From positions 34,723 through 91,828 of the forward strand of contig CAJTTU010000003.1 of NCBI GenBank assembly GCA_910579325.1: a stretch of DNA of 57,106 bases, in the 5' to 3' direction. The notes below the pieces were generated by a model. It did no database searches and had not been told where the DNA came from. It saw nothing but the letters and a program-made list of their open reading frames with translations. This DNA comes from an uncultured Lachnospiraceae bacterium (lineage in GTDB: Bacteria; Bacillota; Clostridia; Lachnospirales; Lachnospiraceae). Positions within the stretch are counted from its first letter, which is position 1; every line of letters begins with the position of its first letter. The position numbers and the translations under genes were made by a program. Positions 41,420-49,540 of this stretch are shown here, in pieces.

Positions 41420-41680
41420 GAAAGATTTCATCTATGAAAGCAACAAAGGGAAAGATATTTTCTTCGTTGCCACCAGAGAGGAAGCAATAGGGAAACTGGC
41501 AGAAAACATTTAATTGACAAAATCCTTCTATATGAATCGCTGCGCGCCAGTCCAGCGTTTGAAGCGACCATGCTTTTGCGGTATGGCCGCTTTTCATGTT
41601 CCGGCGATATGATTCCGCTGTATAGCAGAGAAGTCCTCAGCGAATATGAGGAAGTTCCGCATCGAAAAAACTGTCCTACT
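41420..41680 (+). pseudogene. Decayed PIN-domain toxin remnant
   Basis: A plus-strand frame from about 41513 reads KILLYESLRASPAFEAT, then LRYGRFSCSGDMIPLYSREV and LSEYEEV. This resembles the early part of PIN-family toxins (a hydrophobic segment, then IPLYS-x-EIL-x-EY-x-EVL). It lacks the N-terminal DTNV acidic site and everything after EEV. Just upstream another short frame (KGKDIFFVATREEAIGKLAE then stop) could be an antitoxin remnant. No intact gene is present. Confidence 0.4.
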
Positions 41681-42560
41681 ATACCCGCTGCCAAAGCAGC
41701 ATATTGTTTTCAAATAAAACATTCACCCTGTCGGTATCTTTCAGCCACGCCAGATAGGAGCGGATGGTGCTGCCCACCAGGACATATTGCTCAAAGTTCA
41801 TGGTCAGCCCGTAATCGGTAAACAATTTTTGCAGGATGGCCTCGAAGCAGAGTGGCTCCCGACAGATTCCAGTGATCTTATCCGCGATTTCCAGTACCTT
41901 GTCAATATTATACTGTGCGAGGGCTGTCACATCCTCCTGTGCCTCTGCGTGAGCCGGGATAAATAGTTTCGCTTGCAGGGATTTCACCATCTCCAGCGTT
42001 TGCAGATAAGCGGCAACACCGTAAATAAAGACGATCTGATATTTGTCCAGCGTTTCCCGGCTGGACAGACAGTCCGCCAGATAGACCACATCATCGGTTG
42101 TCCGAAAGCCTACCATATCAAAGAAGTGCCCCGGCAGGGGGATAATCTTAAAACCTTCCGGCAGACATTCCTTCGTCAACTCCTGGGCGTTGCTCTCCTG
42201 GGCCATGAGAAATTTGTGCCGCAGTTCCCTACACGGATAGCCACCATACAAAAAGGACGGCTCCAGAACGGGGCGGCGGGTAAAGGCGCAGTCAATCCCC
42301 GGCGCGTAGATTTCACACCCGGTCTGGCTCTGCAAATATTTGTTGCCTCCGATATGGTCTGCGTTGGAGTGGGTATTATAGATGGCGGTGAGCCGCCATC
42401 CGTTGGCATCCAAAAGTTGACGGACTTTGCGGCCGGCATCCTTATCGTTGCCACTGTCAATCAGGCAAACGTCCTGCCCACCCAGCCGCACCAGCCCGAT
42501 TTTCGCCGGACTTTGAATGTAATAGCTCCGTTCCGAAACCTGGATCAATTCGTACATCAT
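41679..42560 (-). CDS. MBL-fold metallo-hydrolase
   Basis: 293 residues. The metallo-beta-lactamase fold is shown by CLIDSGNDKDAG, then YNTHSNADHIGGN (about residues 60-72), PLPGHFFDMVGF and VVYLADCLSS. In the metal motif the second His of HxHxDH is Asn (HSNADH), a variant that recurs in one uncharacterised subfamily. A C-terminal helical region (about 200-290) has a winged-helix-like look. CGAGGAGGA precedes the tandem ATGs (42560 and 42557). It lies 14 bases after the PEBP gene and is likely in an operon with it. Substrate unknown. Confidence 0.8.
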   Translation of the reverse strand: MMYELIQVSERSYYIQSPAKIGLVRLGGQDVCLIDSGNDKDAGRKVRQLLDANGWRLTAIYNTHSNADHIGGNKYLQSQTGCEIYAPGIDCAFTRRPVLEPSFLYGGYPCRELRHKFLMAQESNAQELTKECLPEGFKIIPLPGHFFDMVGFRTTDDVVYLADCLSSRETLDKYQIVFIYGVAAYLQTLEMVKSLQAKLFIPAHAEAQEDVTALAQYNIDKVLEIADKITGICREPLCFEAILQKLFTDYGLTMNFEQYVLVGSTIRSYLAWLKDTDRVNVLFENNMLLWQRV

Positions 42561-42574
42561 TCACATCCTCCTCG

Positions 42575-43042
42575 TTATTCAAATTTCGCAGTTATGTTTC
42601 CTTTTTGAATGATGTGGCCACTCGCTTTTTTTAAAAAGGCTCTTTTTAAAGAATAGACACTTAATTGCAATTCACAGTCCAGCGCATAGACAGTGAAGCG
42701 ATAAATATGTGTTTTCCCTTTTGGCGGTTTTGGCCCCGCATATCGGTGAAAGCCATACCCTATGCCCTGGCAAGCACCATCTAATGCGGGCACGTGGCTT
42801 CCGGAGGGAATCCCGCTTTGCACTTGATTGGCGGCAGGGATATTCCAAATGAGCCAGTGGGTGAAATCCTTGACAGGGTGGGACAAATCTTCTAATGTAA
42901 TGGCAAGGGTCTTTGCCTTGGATGATAGATTTTTTATCAGAAATTCCGGCGATATATCCTGCCCGCGCCCGGTATTTCTCAGCGGAAATTTCCCATCATT
43001 TTCTATATCCATGCAAGTAAATTCCAAAATTGTATTATTCAT
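42575..43042 (-). CDS. YbhB/YbcL-type PEBP (Raf kinase inhibitor-like) protein
   Basis: 155 residues. ISPEFLIKNLSSKAKTLAIT near residue 30, DLSHPVKDFTHWLIWNIPA at about 52-70, YAGPKPPKGKTHIYRFTVYA and LKRAFLKKASGHII near the C-terminus form the PEBP ligand pocket pattern with its conserved Asp-Pro-His-type cluster, here partly altered (DLSHP). No signal peptide. Bacterial members have no settled function. It is the middle gene of the XRE-PEBP-MBL group; the ATG is preceded by AGGAGGGACTC. Confidence 0.88.
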   Translation of the reverse strand: MNNTILEFTCMDIENDGKFPLRNTGRGQDISPEFLIKNLSSKAKTLAITLEDLSHPVKDFTHWLIWNIPAANQVQSGIPSGSHVPALDGACQGIGYGFHRYAGPKPPKGKTHIYRFTVYALDCELQLSVYSLKRAFLKKASGHIIQKGNITAKFE

Positions 43043-43051
43043 GAGTCCCTC

Positions 43052-43618
43052 CTAATGGTTTGAATAAAATATGGTGTTGTAAACCTCGCACCTGTCTCCG
43101 GTCACATTTTGATAGGCGTGGGGAATGTCAGCCTGGAAACGGATGGCCTGCTTTTCACTGATCTCCACAAACCTGTCCCCCAGGACAAGCCGCAGCGTCC
43201 CCCGCAGGACAAAGATGTGTTCCTCCACACCTTCATCGTGCTTGTCCGAGGAATGGCGGCATTCCGGGTCGAACTCAATGTAGAATGTCTCCACGCTCCG
43301 CACCGGGTCATAGGTGAACAGCGGATAGGCTCTCATTTTGCCGCTGTCCCCCAAGACCACATTTGCCTCGTCAGGGCCGGTGACAGTGTATTTTGTCTGC
43401 GGTTCTTCCAAAAAAGCGGACAGCGGAGTTTTCAACCCCGTGGCGATCTTCCATAGAGTTGTCACTGTTGGAACAGACTGGCCGCGTTCGATCTGGCCTA
43501 ACATGGGCTTGCTCACACCCGTCAGCGCTGCAGCATCGTCCGGGGTACTCACCGCAAGCCGCATCCGTGGAGCAAGCATATAGATCAGCCCATGTGTAAC
43601 AACAATGACCATGGGCAT
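43052..43618 (-). CDS. XRE-family regulator with cupin domain
   Basis: 188-codon frame. The helix-turn-helix part (AAALTGVSKPMLGQIERGQS, then PTVTTLWKIATGLKTPLSAF) is at about 28-65. A cupin domain (about 110-185) contains EEHIFVLRGTLRLVLGDRF and FQADIPHAYQN. The first HTH helix is poorly kept (LAPRMRLAVSTPDD) and no good ribosome binding site precedes either ATG (43618 or 43579), so the 5' end may be damaged or mis-started. Such regulators sense a small ligand through the cupin. It is first in the three-gene group with the PEBP and MBL genes, which it probably controls. Confidence 0.8.
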   Translation of the reverse strand: MPMVIVVTHGLIYMLAPRMRLAVSTPDDAAALTGVSKPMLGQIERGQSVPTVTTLWKIATGLKTPLSAFLEEPQTKYTVTGPDEANVVLGDSGKMRAYPLFTYDPVRSVETFYIEFDPECRHSSDKHDEGVEEHIFVLRGTLRLVLGDRFVEISEKQAIRFQADIPHAYQNVTGDRCEVYNTIFYSNH

Positions 43619-43798
43619 TACGCATCGTATAAAAAGATTTTATGTCTAAAGTCCTCTATTTCCGCATTTCTTGGGCAAGAAAATTCAGAGAGGGCAAAAC
43701 TCACTTTACAGGAGCTATTGGTTTCCATTCCGGTCCATTCGCCGATTCTTCTAACGGGAGCCGTCCCTGAAAGTCTGTTTTTGGAGGTAGTGAAATGA
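43592..43798 (+). pseudogene. Open fragment upstream of the ABC-2 remnant
   Basis: A 68-codon plus-strand frame whose second half (AFLGQENSERAKLTLQELL and onwards) ends in LEVVK and overlaps the next ATG as ATGA, with GGAGG before it. This looks like the end of a gene once coupled to the ABC permease, perhaps the ATPase. It has no start signal of its own and overlaps the XRE gene. Confidence 0.3.
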
Positions 43799-43976
43799 TT
43801 GGATATATTGCTTTTGTGAAAAAAGAACTTGTGGAAATGTAGATTTACTTTCCGGTGAAATAGTATCGTCGGATTTTATTATGCCTGCCTCGCTTTCCGT
43901 TGCCATATCAATTTCAGGGCTGCTGATTGCGATTAAGCTCTTTAATAAAAAAACAGTTGTAACTTACGCTGACTGA
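43795..43976 (+). pseudogene. Decayed ABC-2 type permease remnant
   Basis: ATG 43795, with TGGAGG 8 bases upstream, begins MIGYIAFVKKELVEM, the usual N-terminus of ABC-2 permeases, and then hits TAG at 43840. A second frame, about 43852-43976, encodes a terminal membrane segment (PASLSVAISISGLLIAIKLF then NKKTVVTYAD). The middle, normally several helices, is missing, so this is an internally deleted gene. Confidence 0.5.
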
Positions 43977-44083
43977 CGTACTGGCAGCACTTTTTTACGG
44001 CAGTAGCCAAATGTCCACGCCTGCCCGTAAAACATTTAGCATGGCCATCTGACTCATTTGCCGGGAAAGAATTCTAACAGACC

Positions 44084-44857
44084 TTATTCCAGCGCCCTCG
44101 CAATAATCTCCTCACAGATCTCATACTCATTTTTACCGTCGGTATGTATAATAATATCGGCGGCGGCTTCATATTTGGGGCGGCGCTGTTCCATCAGCTC
44201 CGTGATAAAGGGAATGTTTTTATTATTTTCGATCACAGGACGGTCATGGCTGTCCTTGACACGGTCAAAAATCGTTTCCGGCTCTGCAGTCAGCAGAATC
44301 ACCTTGCCGTTTTTCTTCATCTCCGCCACATTCACTTCCCGCAAAGGCGTTCCGCCGCCGCAGGAGATCACCACATTCTTCCGGTTCTGCAGTTCGATTA
44401 ACAGATTCGTCTCCGCGTCACGGAAATACTGCTCGCCGTAGGTTTCAAAAATTTCGGAGATGGACATGCCCTCCCGCTCCGCGATAATCTGATCCATCTC
44501 GATCACGTCCATGGCGAATATATGCTTCAACGTATTGGAAATCGTCGTCTTCCCGGCTCCCATAAAGCCGATCAGCACAAGGTTGTACTCAAATAATGCC
44601 CTGGTCTGAATCTTTTTGCTGCTCAGAAGGATGGCGTCAAATACGCTTAAGATTTCCTCCTGGTGACGCTCTCCTTTCATGCGGCGTTCCAAAAAGCTTC
44701 TCTTCTTTTCTTCCTGATCCGGCTGCACGATCCGCATATCGTGGGACTGTTTGTACTCCGTGATATCCTCGGTGATCTTGTTCCGCATCCGCAATGCATC
44801 CAGAATAATTCCATCGCACATATCAAGATGGGCTCTCAGTTTTTCCAGCTGTTCCAT
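44084..44857 (-). CDS. Chorismate mutase - shikimate kinase fusion
   Basis: 257 residues from ATG 44857; AAAGGAG lies about 9 bases upstream, and a GTG 6 bases earlier is possible. Residues 1-85 form an AroQ-type chorismate mutase helix bundle (LDALRMRNKITEDITEYK, IVQPDQEEKKRSFLERRM). Residues about 95-257 form shikimate kinase: P-loop GFMGAGKTT, EMDQIIAEREGMSISEIF, CGGGTPLR and the lid region DSHDRPVIENN. It would phosphorylate shikimate and convert chorismate to prephenate. It stands alone beside the OYE/AroE-like cluster, the only one of these genes with an obvious biosynthetic role. Confidence 0.9.
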   Translation of the reverse strand: MEQLEKLRAHLDMCDGIILDALRMRNKITEDITEYKQSHDMRIVQPDQEEKKRSFLERRMKGERHQEEILSVFDAILLSSKKIQTRALFEYNLVLIGFMGAGKTTISNTLKHIFAMDVIEMDQIIAEREGMSISEIFETYGEQYFRDAETNLLIELQNRKNVVISCGGGTPLREVNVAEMKKNGKVILLTAEPETIFDRVKDSHDRPVIENNKNIPFITELMEQRRPKYEAAADIIIHTDGKNEYEICEEIIARALE

Positions 44858-45065
44858 AATCACTCACTCCTTTTCATCGTTGTTCCTGTGAGATAAATCC
44901 GATAAAACAAAACACGAAATGTACTCCCGGCATCCCGCCATATTTGATCCTGTGAATTTTGCGAAATACCACGAGTACACTGTAAATTTACTGTTTCGGT
45001 TGATTATACCTGAATTCTTCCGGAATGGCAAGTTCGGCTTTTAACCGGTTCCCGTAGAATAATTC

Positions 45066-47063
45066 CTAGAAAAATCCTTTTTGCTCCAAAACATTCACGA
45101 TATTCCGCCCTTCATATGTCCCGTCAATCATCCGTCTCGCCCGCTTGCTGTCGCCGATATTAACCACTTCCACCGGATCGGAGGCAAAGCCCTCTGACAA
45201 TGTCTCAAACAGCCGTCCGTTAGCCCGCATGCCCAGGCAGACAAACCCGTAATCGAAGGGCAGCTCAAACTCGCCGCCGGCATTCTTCAAAAGGAATGAA
45301 GACGCTCTCACTTCCTGCAGGGCTGTGCCGGTCAGCTGTGCCACATGATATTTCTTCATCATGGTTTTCGTATCATTTTTCGTGACGGGGTCCAGGTCAC
45401 GCCCGATCTGATCCATCATCTCGATAATGGAAATCTCCGCTTTTCTCGGCGCGAAAAATTCCACTACGTCAAGGCCTACGGCGCCGCCGCCGACTACCGC
45501 AATCTTTTTGCCTTCCAGCGATTCCGGGAAATCCTTGATATGGCGGATCATGCCGAGGATCGAATAAACCTTCCCGCTTTCCCGGTCGATCTGCTCTTTA
45601 AGCCCTTTAACGGGCGGCAACAACGGGACGGAGCCTGCGGCAACGGCTACGATATCAGGATGGAACCTGCGGATCACATCCTCTTTCCCTTCCGTGCCGG
45701 TCAGAATATATAAGTTATGTAGACGGGAAGCCCGGTGCATCAGATAATCAGGGAAATCCCCCAGCCGCCCCTTGGCAGGTATTTTGGAAATCTGGGAAGC
45801 CAGCCCGCCAAGGCTCTCTTCCTTTTCCAGCAAAAATGTGGTACAGCCCACCTCCGCCGCCGTACATGCGGCTTCCAGGCCAGCGGTTCCGCCGCCGACC
45901 ACCACCACATTACAGTTTTTTGTCACCTTCCGCTCTTTGTAAACATCGCCCTCCAGCACAGAAGGATTGACCGTACAGCGGATCGGCCGGTTGAAGCCAA
46001 TCCGGTTTCCGGCGCAGCCGATATTGCAGGAGATACATTTGCGGATATCCTCTTCCCGGCCTTCTGCCGTTTTATTGACCCATTCCGGGTCGGCGATCAG
46101 CCCCCGGCCCATACCGATCAGGTCGGCATCGCCGTCGGCAAGAATTTTTTCAGCCACTTCGGGGTCACGGATATTTCCCATGGTGATACAGGGCTTGTGG
46201 AATTTTTCTCTGATGGCCTTTGCCATATAAGCCCGCCATCCGTCCTCGAAATAGTTGGCGTCGATCTGATACTGGATCGAGCCGTTCAGACCGCAGGAAA
46301 CATTGAAAATGTCAACCTCATCCTGGAGATATTCCAGATATTTTAAAGTATCCTCCAGCGTATTGCCGCCTTCCATCAGCTCATCTGCGCTGAGCCGCAG
46401 AAGGATGGGGAAGCCAGGCCCTACCTGCCTTCTTACCTCGTCGATGACCATACGGCAGAACCGGGTACGGTTTTCCAGGGAGCCGCCGAATTCATCGGTA
46501 CGGTTGTTGGTAAGGGGAGAGAGAAACTGGCTGATCAGATAGGAATGGCCCGCATGAATCTCCACGGCATCAAAACCGGCAGTCTGCGCCCGCTTCGCCG
46601 CCTCGCCGTATTTCCGGACGATACGCAGAATCTCTTCTTTTTCCAGAGAACGGGGAATCTCCCCGCCTTCCTTGGAAGGGATGTCAGAAGCGGAAACCGG
46701 CTGCATATTTGTCCTCGCGGAGACAGCCGAAGCACCTGCATGGTTGATCTGGATGGCGACGCATGCGCCGTATTTATGAAGGTTTTCACAGCATTTAAAC
46801 AGGCGGGGAATATAATTGTCGTGGTCGATTCGAAGCTGGGTGGTGCCGTTGGAGCCCAATGGAGAATCCACGCTGGCATTTTCCATAATAATCAGGCCCA
46901 CGCCGCCCTTTGCCCGCTGTTCATAATAGTTGATATGGAGAAAGCTCATCTCACCGCTCTGCTCGCCGTAATTGGTTCCCATCGGCATCATCACGATACG
47001 GTTTTTCAGCGTCATGTTCCGAACCGTGAGCGGAGAAAAAATATGTCGGTAGTTGTTTTTCAT
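45066..47063 (-). CDS. Old-yellow-enzyme/2,4-dienoyl-CoA reductase-like Fe-S flavoenzyme 1
   Basis: 665 residues. The N-terminal FMN TIM barrel (about 1-335) has VMMPMGTNYGEQSG, HAGHSYLISQFLSPLTNNRT with the His and Tyr used for proton transfer, and GMGRGLIADPEWV. A 4Fe-4S site follows as C-x2-C-x3-C-x12-C (CISCNIGC...). The C-terminal half binds FAD and NAD(P)H (VVVVGGGTAGLEAACTA; KIAVVGGGAVGLDVVEFF). The layout equals FadH, BaiCD/BaiH and trimethylamine dehydrogenase. It should reduce an activated C=C in the cytoplasm. AAAGGGG lies before the ATG, beside the composite repeat at 47085. A second enzyme of the type is at 49541. Confidence 0.9.
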   Translation of the reverse strand: MKNNYRHIFSPLTVRNMTLKNRIVMMPMGTNYGEQSGEMSFLHINYYEQRAKGGVGLIIMENASVDSPLGSNGTTQLRIDHDNYIPRLFKCCENLHKYGACVAIQINHAGASAVSARTNMQPVSASDIPSKEGGEIPRSLEKEEILRIVRKYGEAAKRAQTAGFDAVEIHAGHSYLISQFLSPLTNNRTDEFGGSLENRTRFCRMVIDEVRRQVGPGFPILLRLSADELMEGGNTLEDTLKYLEYLQDEVDIFNVSCGLNGSIQYQIDANYFEDGWRAYMAKAIREKFHKPCITMGNIRDPEVAEKILADGDADLIGMGRGLIADPEWVNKTAEGREEDIRKCISCNIGCAGNRIGFNRPIRCTVNPSVLEGDVYKERKVTKNCNVVVVGGGTAGLEAACTAAEVGCTTFLLEKEESLGGLASQISKIPAKGRLGDFPDYLMHRASRLHNLYILTGTEGKEDVIRRFHPDIVAVAAGSVPLLPPVKGLKEQIDRESGKVYSILGMIRHIKDFPESLEGKKIAVVGGGAVGLDVVEFFAPRKAEISIIEMMDQIGRDLDPVTKNDTKTMMKKYHVAQLTGTALQEVRASSFLLKNAGGEFELPFDYGFVCLGMRANGRLFETLSEGFASDPVEVVNIGDSKRARRMIDGTYEGRNIVNVLEQKGFF

Positions 47064-47084
47064 TTCGTTACCCCTTTCTATTAT

Positions 47085-47245
47085 AGTTCCGCAACTCCCT
47101 TCCCAAGCCCTTTTGAACTGGGAGAATTTCCAGCTATTAAAATGTCTGGAAATCCTCCCGGGGCTTGTACAGTCCGTTGCTGTAGTAGTTCCGCAACTCC
47201 CTTCTCATCATTATAAGCACTTAGGGTCTGTTGCTGTTTTTCATA
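47085..47245. repeat. Dispersed hairpin repeat, composite copy C
   Basis: Two shortened units in tandem. Unit 1 (47085-47183) has both ends and the first hairpin (GGGAGAATTTCCAG/CTGGAAATCCTCCC) but lacks the other two. Unit 2 (47187-47245) begins again with AGTTCCGCAACTCCCTT and jumps to GCACTTAGGGTCTGTTGCTG plus the TTTTTCAT end. It lies upstream of the minus-strand OYE-like gene. Confidence 0.75.
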
Positions 47246-47365
47246 TTTTGATGAACAATCGGACGTTCTGTTATAGTTAAGTTTATTATATAATGGAATA
47301 ATATAATAAGTCTAATCAATGATTTTCGAATTATAAATAAAAATATTTTATTAATAATCATAAAA

Positions 47366-47400
47366 AAGAGGACGGTGTTCTCGGAGATCACCGTCCGTCC
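47366..47400 (-). terminator. Terminator of the LysR-type gene
   Basis: On the minus strand GGACGGTG pairs with CACCGTCC around an 11-base loop, followed by TCTTTTTTATG. It begins about 10 bases after the stop codon. Confidence 0.85.
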
Positions 47401-47409
47401 CAATACGCC

Positions 47410-48321
47410 CTAATGTTCAAAATACGCCCCCGCATTCTCCTTCACATACCTGATAAAGGAAACCAGCGCCGGGGACTGGTATACGTCCTTCAGCGTCGCC
47501 ATATAAAAATTCCGCTCATAAGCAACATCCTTCAACGGCAGAACCTTTACATCCAGCGATTTCAGAACCGGCATGTTCGGCACCACTGCGATCAGCCCTT
47601 CGCTGTGGGCGATAAAGCTTGCGATGACCTGATCCTCCTCCAGCTCATAGGCGCTGTCCGGCAGTCTTCCCACCGTATTCATAAACATATCAAAAATAAT
47701 ACGGTAAATACCGCTGGTGCTTTTAAATGTAATATGCCTGTACGCCAGCGTCTCATCCAAAGTAACGCCCGTCTTTTCCGCCAGAGGATGGTCAGGGGGC
47801 GTAATCAGTACCAGTTCTTCATGAAACACAGGCACAAAATCCACGGCGGACTCTCCCTCAATCTTTGAACAGAACGCAACGTCAAATTTCCGGGCCTTTA
47901 AGTCGGCAATCAGATCGGAGGACACCACCCGGCCACAGAAAGGCTGAAACGTAACGCCTTTTTCCCTGTTCCCATCCTTCTCAAGAAATCCTTTCATCAG
48001 CCACGGAATAAAGCCCATGCCCAGGGTGCGCAGAAAAGCGATCACGATCTCCCCTGAGCCTCGTCCCACCTTCTGCATTTTTTCCACGGAGCGGTCCAAC
48101 TGCTCCAGAACGGACTCCACATCCGCAAGAAACATCCTCCCGTATTTTGTCAGCGCCACGTTCCGCCCGTCCTTCTCAAAAAGCTTTACGCCCAGCTCCT
48201 CCTCCAGAACCCGCACCGTATAGGTCATACAGGGCTGGGTAATATTTAAAATCTCGGCCGCCTTTGTGTAATGCTCCACATGGGCCAGGGTAACAAAATA
48301 ACGCAGCTGCGGCAGGTTCAT
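47410..48321 (-). CDS. LysR-type transcriptional regulator
   Basis: 303 residues from ATG 48321 (MNLPQLRYFVTLAHVEHYTK), chosen because AAAGGA lies 8 bases upstream; an ATG 6 bases earlier is too close to it. Winged helix-turn-helix at residues 1-62 (AAEILNITQPCMTYTVRVLE, KLFEKDGRNVALT), then a substrate-binding domain (about 90-300). It is divergent from the isomerase-OYE-AroE operon with a 343-base gap, the classical arrangement for a regulator of that operon. A T-N11-A dyad at 48527-48547 is its likely site. The ligand may be an intermediate of the locus. Confidence 0.93.
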   Translation of the reverse strand: MNLPQLRYFVTLAHVEHYTKAAEILNITQPCMTYTVRVLEEELGVKLFEKDGRNVALTKYGRMFLADVESVLEQLDRSVEKMQKVGRGSGEIVIAFLRTLGMGFIPWLMKGFLEKDGNREKGVTFQPFCGRVVSSDLIADLKARKFDVAFCSKIEGESAVDFVPVFHEELVLITPPDHPLAEKTGVTLDETLAYRHITFKSTSGIYRIIFDMFMNTVGRLPDSAYELEEDQVIASFIAHSEGLIAVVPNMPVLKSLDVKVLPLKDVAYERNFYMATLKDVYQSPALVSFIRYVKENAGAYFEH

Positions 48322-48526
48322 GGCCATCGTCCTTTCTTCGGATGTAAAATCGCTGCTTTCGTGTTGCTCTGCCACTATTTTACCATAAACCTGAATCCGG
48401 TTCCAATCCTTTTCCGGATTTCATGGTTTATTTTTCACAATCACATAGCTATTTTTTTACAAACCCGTATCCAACCATACAGCCTATCCCGCGGAGCAAT
48501 AACCGTCAATCACAAATGCAAATAAA

Positions 48527-48547
48527 TCATAGAATAATTTTATGATA
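48527..48547. promoter_or_regulatory. Candidate LysR-type operator
   Basis: ATCATA-N9-TATGAT, a dyad centred at 48537 that contains T-N11-A (T48531, A48543). The centre is about 64 bases before the predicted transcription start of the plus-strand operon, where LysR-type activators commonly bind. Confidence 0.6.
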
Positions 48548-48565
48548 ATTAGTATAAATATCAAT

Positions 48566-48594
48566 TTGTATTATAAATTTTTTAATGATATACT
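48566..48594 (+). promoter_or_regulatory. Sigma-A promoter of the isomerase-OYE operon
   Basis: TTGTAT (48566-48571), 17-base spacer, TATACT (48589-48594). The -35 box is weak, fitting activator dependence. The start codon is 70 bases downstream. Confidence 0.65.
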
Positions 48595-48664
48595 GTCGTT
48601 AATTCAAATACAATTACGTCATTTATCACAAACTTTATCAAAAAATTATCAAAGGAGGATCATT

Positions 48665-49510
48665 ATGTCACAAAAATACCCTATTACCATCAGTTCCTGG
48701 ACCCTTGGAGATCAGTGCAAATTTGAGGATCGTGTAGCGGCCGCAAAGAAGGCGGGCTATGACGGCATCGGCCTTCGGGCGGAGACCTATGTGGATGCTC
48801 TGAACGAAGGACTTTTCGATGAAGATATTCTGGCCATCCTGAAAAAGTATGATATGAAGGTGACAGAAGTAGAATATATCGTTCAGTGGGCGGAGGATAA
48901 CCGTTCCTATGAGCAGAAATACAAAGAGCAGATGTGCTTCCATATGTGCGAGCTGTTCGGCGTAAAGCATATCAACTGCGGCCTGATGGAGAATTACTCC
49001 GTAGAGCACACCGCCCGGAAATTAAAGGAGCTGTGCCACCGGGCCGGCAAGCTGGTTATCGGCGTGGAGCCCATGCCCTACAGCGGCATCCCGGATATGG
49101 CGAAAGGCTGGGCTGTAGTTAAGGCTTCCGGCTGTGAGAACGCCAAGCTGATCTGCGACACCTGGCACTGGGTAAGAGCCAACCAGCCGGTAGACCTGTC
49201 CGTGATGGCCGATATCCCTGCAGATAAGATCGTTTCCATCCAGATCAACGACGTCTGGGATCGTCCTTACGCAAAGAGCATTTTAAGAGACGAGTCCATG
49301 CATGACCGCCTGGCTCCCGGCACCGGCATCGGCTGCACGGCGGCATTCGTGAAGATGATCAGAGAAAAAGGCATCGAACCCCTGGCGGTAGGCGTTGAGG
49401 TCATCAGCGACGCTATCCTGGCCAAAGGCATTGAGGAAGCAGCAAAGCACACCTTTGACAATACGAAGAAGGTGCTGGAGGAGGCATGGCCCGAGGTTCT
49501 GGGAGAATAA
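48665..49510 (+). CDS. Sugar phosphate isomerase/epimerase-like TIM barrel (possible dehydratase)
   Basis: 281 residues from ATG 48665, with AAAGGAGG 8 bases upstream. AP-endonuclease-2-like TIM barrel: AKKAGYDGIGLRAET near residue 25, then metal-ligand positions Glu (VIGVEPMPYSG), Asp and His (LICDTWHWVRANQ), a polar site (IQINDVWD) and Glu (VGVEVISD). This fold includes inosose dehydratase, hydroxypyruvate isomerase and AsbF/QuiC-type 3-dehydroshikimate dehydratases. Given two shikimate/quinate-dehydrogenase-like genes in the same run, dehydration or isomerisation of a dehydroshikimate-like compound is an attractive guess. The sequence alone cannot fix the substrate. Confidence 0.8.
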   Translation: MSQKYPITISSWTLGDQCKFEDRVAAAKKAGYDGIGLRAETYVDALNEGLFDEDILAILKKYDMKVTEVEYIVQWAEDNRSYEQKYKEQMCFHMCELFGVKHINCGLMENYSVEHTARKLKELCHRAGKLVIGVEPMPYSGIPDMAKGWAVVKASGCENAKLICDTWHWVRANQPVDLSVMADIPADKIVSIQINDVWDRPYAKSILRDESMHDRLAPGTGIGCTAAFVKMIREKGIEPLAVGVEVISDAILAKGIEEAAKHTFDNTKKVLEEAWPEVLGE

Positions 49511-49540
49511 AAATTATCACTTTACAGGAGGGTATAAATA

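Noticed and set aside
41095..41597. Several overlapping open frames on both strands in the ileS leader
   Set aside because: They lie within the T-box RNA, its promoter and the PIN remnant; none has a start signal or a recognisable product.
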